Assembly: GCA_030590265.1 (NCBI GenBank)
Contig: JAUUYW010000142.1
Coordinates: forward strand, 1-8,163
Reading direction: 5' to 3'
Origin: Candidatus Krumholzibacteriia bacterium
Lineage (GTDB): Bacteria; Krumholzibacteriota; Krumholzibacteriia; LZORAL124-64-63
DNA length: 8,163 bases
How positions within the stretch are numbered: position 1 is the stretch's first letter; every line of letters begins with the position of its first letter. Positions 6,830 through 8,163 of the stretch are shown here, piece after piece. Both the position numbers and the translations under genes were made by a program. The notes beneath the pieces were generated by a model that saw only the letters and a list, made by a program, of their open reading frames with translations, did not search any database and was not told the origin of the DNA.

Positions 6830-7204
6830 TTATGCTCGGCTGCCAACACCTTTGATCTGCTCGTAAACCTGCTCATATTCATTGCGCAATATTTCAAAGT
6901 TGGCTTTCACTGAATCGATTTCGCCATTGCGAGCCAGCAACTCCACTTGCTTGCAAACCATGGCCAAACGAGGAGCCCCATAGGTTGAGCAGGCCCCTTT
7001 CAAACTGTGGATGTTGGTGGCCAGTGATTCGAAATCACCAGAGTTGGCTGCTTCTTCTATGTCTGCAAACAGGGGAGGAACATGTTCCAGGAAAAGGTCT
7101 CTCAGCTCGTTCAGGATTTCCTGGTCGCCACCGAATTCCTCCAGCAAACGGGTTTCATCGATTACTGGAACTTCTGGGCCAGGAAGGGCAAGATCCTTAC
7201 TCAC
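6830..7204 (-). CDS. Stand-alone histidine phosphotransfer (Hpt) protein
   Basis: A 124-residue cytoplasmic Hpt-domain protein. Such proteins carry a phosphoryl group on histidine between receiver domains in multistep phosphorelays. The domain spans about residues 15-120 and is mostly helical. The signature IHSLKGACSTYGA (65-77) matches the Hpt consensus H-x-L-K-G-x(5)-G-A, with phospho-acceptor H66. Flanking helices (ETRLLEEFGGDQEILNELRD before and LAMVCKQVELLARNGE after) are typical. There is no kinase, receiver or membrane domain, so its partners are encoded elsewhere. The GTG at 7204 was chosen because AAAGGA lies seven bases upstream and the domain begins soon after. The frame stays open much farther upstream, but that part lies opposite the porin gene and is not coding. 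It is convergent with trmJ and divergent from the TorF-like gene. Confidence 0.88.
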   Translation of the reverse strand: MSKDLALPGPEVPVIDETRLLEEFGGDQEILNELRDLFLEHVPPLFADIEEAANSGDFESLATNIHSLKGACSTYGAPRLAMVCKQVELLARNGEIDSVKANFEILRNEYEQVYEQIKGVGSRA

Positions 7205-7211
7205 GTTGTTG

Positions 7212-7217
7212 TCCTTT
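7212..7217 (-). promoter_or_regulatory. Ribosome binding site setting the GTG start of the Hpt gene
   Basis: Minus-strand AAAGGA with a seven-base spacer before the GTG at 7204. It decides between this start and longer versions of the same open frame. Confidence 0.7.
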
Positions 7218-7251
7218 CGTGCGTTGTATTCATCAACTTCTTTGGATTTTT

Positions 7252-7309
7252 TCGGCCACACCGCCCACAACTTGAATAAAAATGATTGACCCTGAAGATT
7301 TGTGGCCGA
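7252..7309. repeat. 9-bp perfect inverted repeat in the Hpt-porin intergenic region
   Basis: TCGGCCACA at 7252-7260 and its exact reverse complement TGTGGCCGA at 7301-7309 are separated by 40 bases. The spacing is about five helical turns between arm centres, so it could be a pair of operator half-sites or, in RNA, the stem of a long hairpin. A shorter related GGCCAC occurs at 7363-7368. The match could be by chance. Confidence 0.5.
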
Positions 7310-7341
7310 GAATCTATATTGAACTTGAGATTGATTGGAAA
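7292..7341. promoter_or_regulatory. Candidate back-to-back promoters for the porin and Hpt genes
   Basis: Plus strand: CTGAAG (7292-7297), 17 bases, then TATATT (7315-7320), giving a leader of about 60 bases before the porin. Minus strand: TTTCCA (7336-7341), 17 bases, then TATAGA (7313-7318), giving a leader of about 100 bases before the Hpt gene. The two -10 boxes would overlap, so the promoters would compete. The -10 matches are fair and the -35 matches poor, and sigma factor preference in this organism is unknown. Confidence 0.3.
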
Positions 7342-7385
7342 CCCAAGACCCTTGTCGCCATAGGCCACGTGCCCAGGAGAAGAAA

Positions 7386-8135
7386 ATGAAGAAAACACTG
7401 CTGACTTTTACCACACTGTTGGTCCTGACCACATTGACCCTGCCCGCCCTGGCCCTGGGCCCTCTGGATCTTGACGCCGATCTTACTGTCATGTCCAAAT
7501 ACGTCTGGCGCGGCATGGTGGCCAATCCCGACGCTGTTTTGCAACCCAGCTTGGGTGCCAGTATTCTGGGCTTCGGCATCAATGTCTGGGGAAATATGGA
7601 CCTTACGGACGCCAATGGCATGAGCAGCGAATTCAATGAAGTGGATTGGCTGGCCAGTTACAGCCTGCCTCTGCCCCTGGTTGATGTGGATTTCGGATTT
7701 ATTTACTACGACTTCCCAAACACCGACAACCCATCCACTGCCGAAGCCTTCATCAAAGGTTCAGTGGGCGTCCTGCTCAGCCCCACTCTGGAAATTTATT
7801 ACGATTTCCAGGAAATTGACGGCACCTATTTCAACGCCAACATCAGCCACCCCGTGGCCCTTGGTGAAAAGTTTGATCTGGAATTGGGTGCAGCTCTGGG
7901 TTATGGAGACAGCAGCTATTCTGAGAGTTATTTTGGGGTGCGATCATCCAGCACCACCGATTTCAACCTCACCGCTTCAATTCCCTGGAAACCCATTCCC
8001 TTTTTCACCATCACCCCCAGTGCCGCCTACAGCACTTTGATGAGTGATGCCAAGACCGCAGTCTCCGGAAATGGCCGCTACCATGGCGACACCGAGGCCG
8101 TCTACTATGGACTTTCAGCGACTTTTTCCTTCTAG
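7386..8135 (+). CDS. TorF-family putative outer-membrane porin
   Basis: A 249-residue outer-membrane beta-barrel protein resembling the TorF family of putative porins. Residues 1-23 are a clear signal peptide (MKKTLLTF..., ending PALALG with likely cleavage after ALA). The mature protein opens with LDADLTVMSKYVWRGM (27-42), which matches the family's typical start (first strand followed by Y-x-x-R-G). The rest alternates polar and hydrophobic residues in short strands separated by Asn/Asp/Gly/Ser-rich loops. It ends in YYGLSATFSF, with the terminal phenylalanine recognised by the BAM complex. The ATG at 7386 has AGGAG six bases upstream; an in-frame ATG at 7335 would put 17 charged residues before the signal peptide and has no ribosome site. 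The gene has its own upstream region and is divergent from the Hpt gene. No substrate can be inferred. Confidence 0.85.
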   Translation: MKKTLLTFTTLLVLTTLTLPALALGPLDLDADLTVMSKYVWRGMVANPDAVLQPSLGASILGFGINVWGNMDLTDANGMSSEFNEVDWLASYSLPLPLVDVDFGFIYYDFPNTDNPSTAEAFIKGSVGVLLSPTLEIYYDFQEIDGTYFNANISHPVALGEKFDLELGAALGYGDSSYSESYFGVRSSSTTDFNLTASIPWKPIPFFTITPSAAYSTLMSDAKTAVSGNGRYHGDTEAVYYGLSATFSF

Positions 8136-8163
8136 GATCAACTCGTAAACTACTGCGAATTCA

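Noticed and set aside
7082..7289. Plus-strand open frames over the Hpt gene
   Set aside because: They are short, without domains, and antisense to an Hpt domain with an intact signature.
7286..7320. TTGACC and TATATT as a porin promoter pair
   Set aside because: The spacer would be 23 bases, too long for a sigma-70-type promoter; a pair with a 17-base spacer is preferred although its -35 box is weaker.
7205..7636. Upstream extension of the Hpt reading frame (268 residues in all)
   Set aside because: The extra residues lie opposite the porin coding region and promoter and show no domain. The GTG at 7204 has a good ribosome site directly before the Hpt domain.

Overview
The window comes from a diderm (Gram-negative-type) bacterium. 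It encodes a lipoprotein with a lipobox, an Omp85-type outer-membrane barrel, and a small porin ending in the terminal aromatic residue typical of outer-membrane proteins. The DNA looks moderately GC-rich by eye; I did not compute it. No gene fixes the taxon. The mix (nucleotide-transporter-type carrier, short Omp85 barrel, secreted kinase-like protein) would fit an uncultivated deltaproteobacterial-like or FCB-like lineage, but that is a weak inference.

Left half (1-4505, minus strand): a tight four-gene cluster read right to left. Its order is an NlpC/P60 lipoprotein cell-wall hydrolase, an Omp85/BamA-like barrel without room for POTRA domains, a secreted protein with protein-kinase-like motifs, and the N-terminal half of an Npt1/Npt2 (ATP/ADP translocase) type carrier cut by the window edge. 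The first two genes share an ATGA stop/start overlap, the next pair overlaps by 29 bp, and the last gap is 27 bp, so they are very probably one operon. All four products act in or beyond the inner membrane. This cluster is the most unusual part of the window.

Middle (4523-6776, plus strand): a divergent pair of RNA methyltransferase genes. One is a RlmD-type 23S rRNA m5U methyltransferase (TRAM domain plus Fe-S cysteines) and the other a TrmJ-type SPOUT 2'-O-methyltransferase. They overlap or nearly abut. The pair ends at a hairpin at 6778-6802 that can serve as terminator for both this operon and the convergent gene.

Right part (6830-8135): a stand-alone histidine phosphotransfer (Hpt) protein on the minus strand and, divergent from it, a TorF-like putative porin on the plus strand. 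The 181-bp region between them contains a 9-bp perfect inverted repeat and a candidate pair of back-to-back promoters. The last 28 bases hold nothing recognisable.

There is no gene-free stretch longer than 300 bases. I saw no tRNA, rRNA, CRISPR array, transposase or phage gene.
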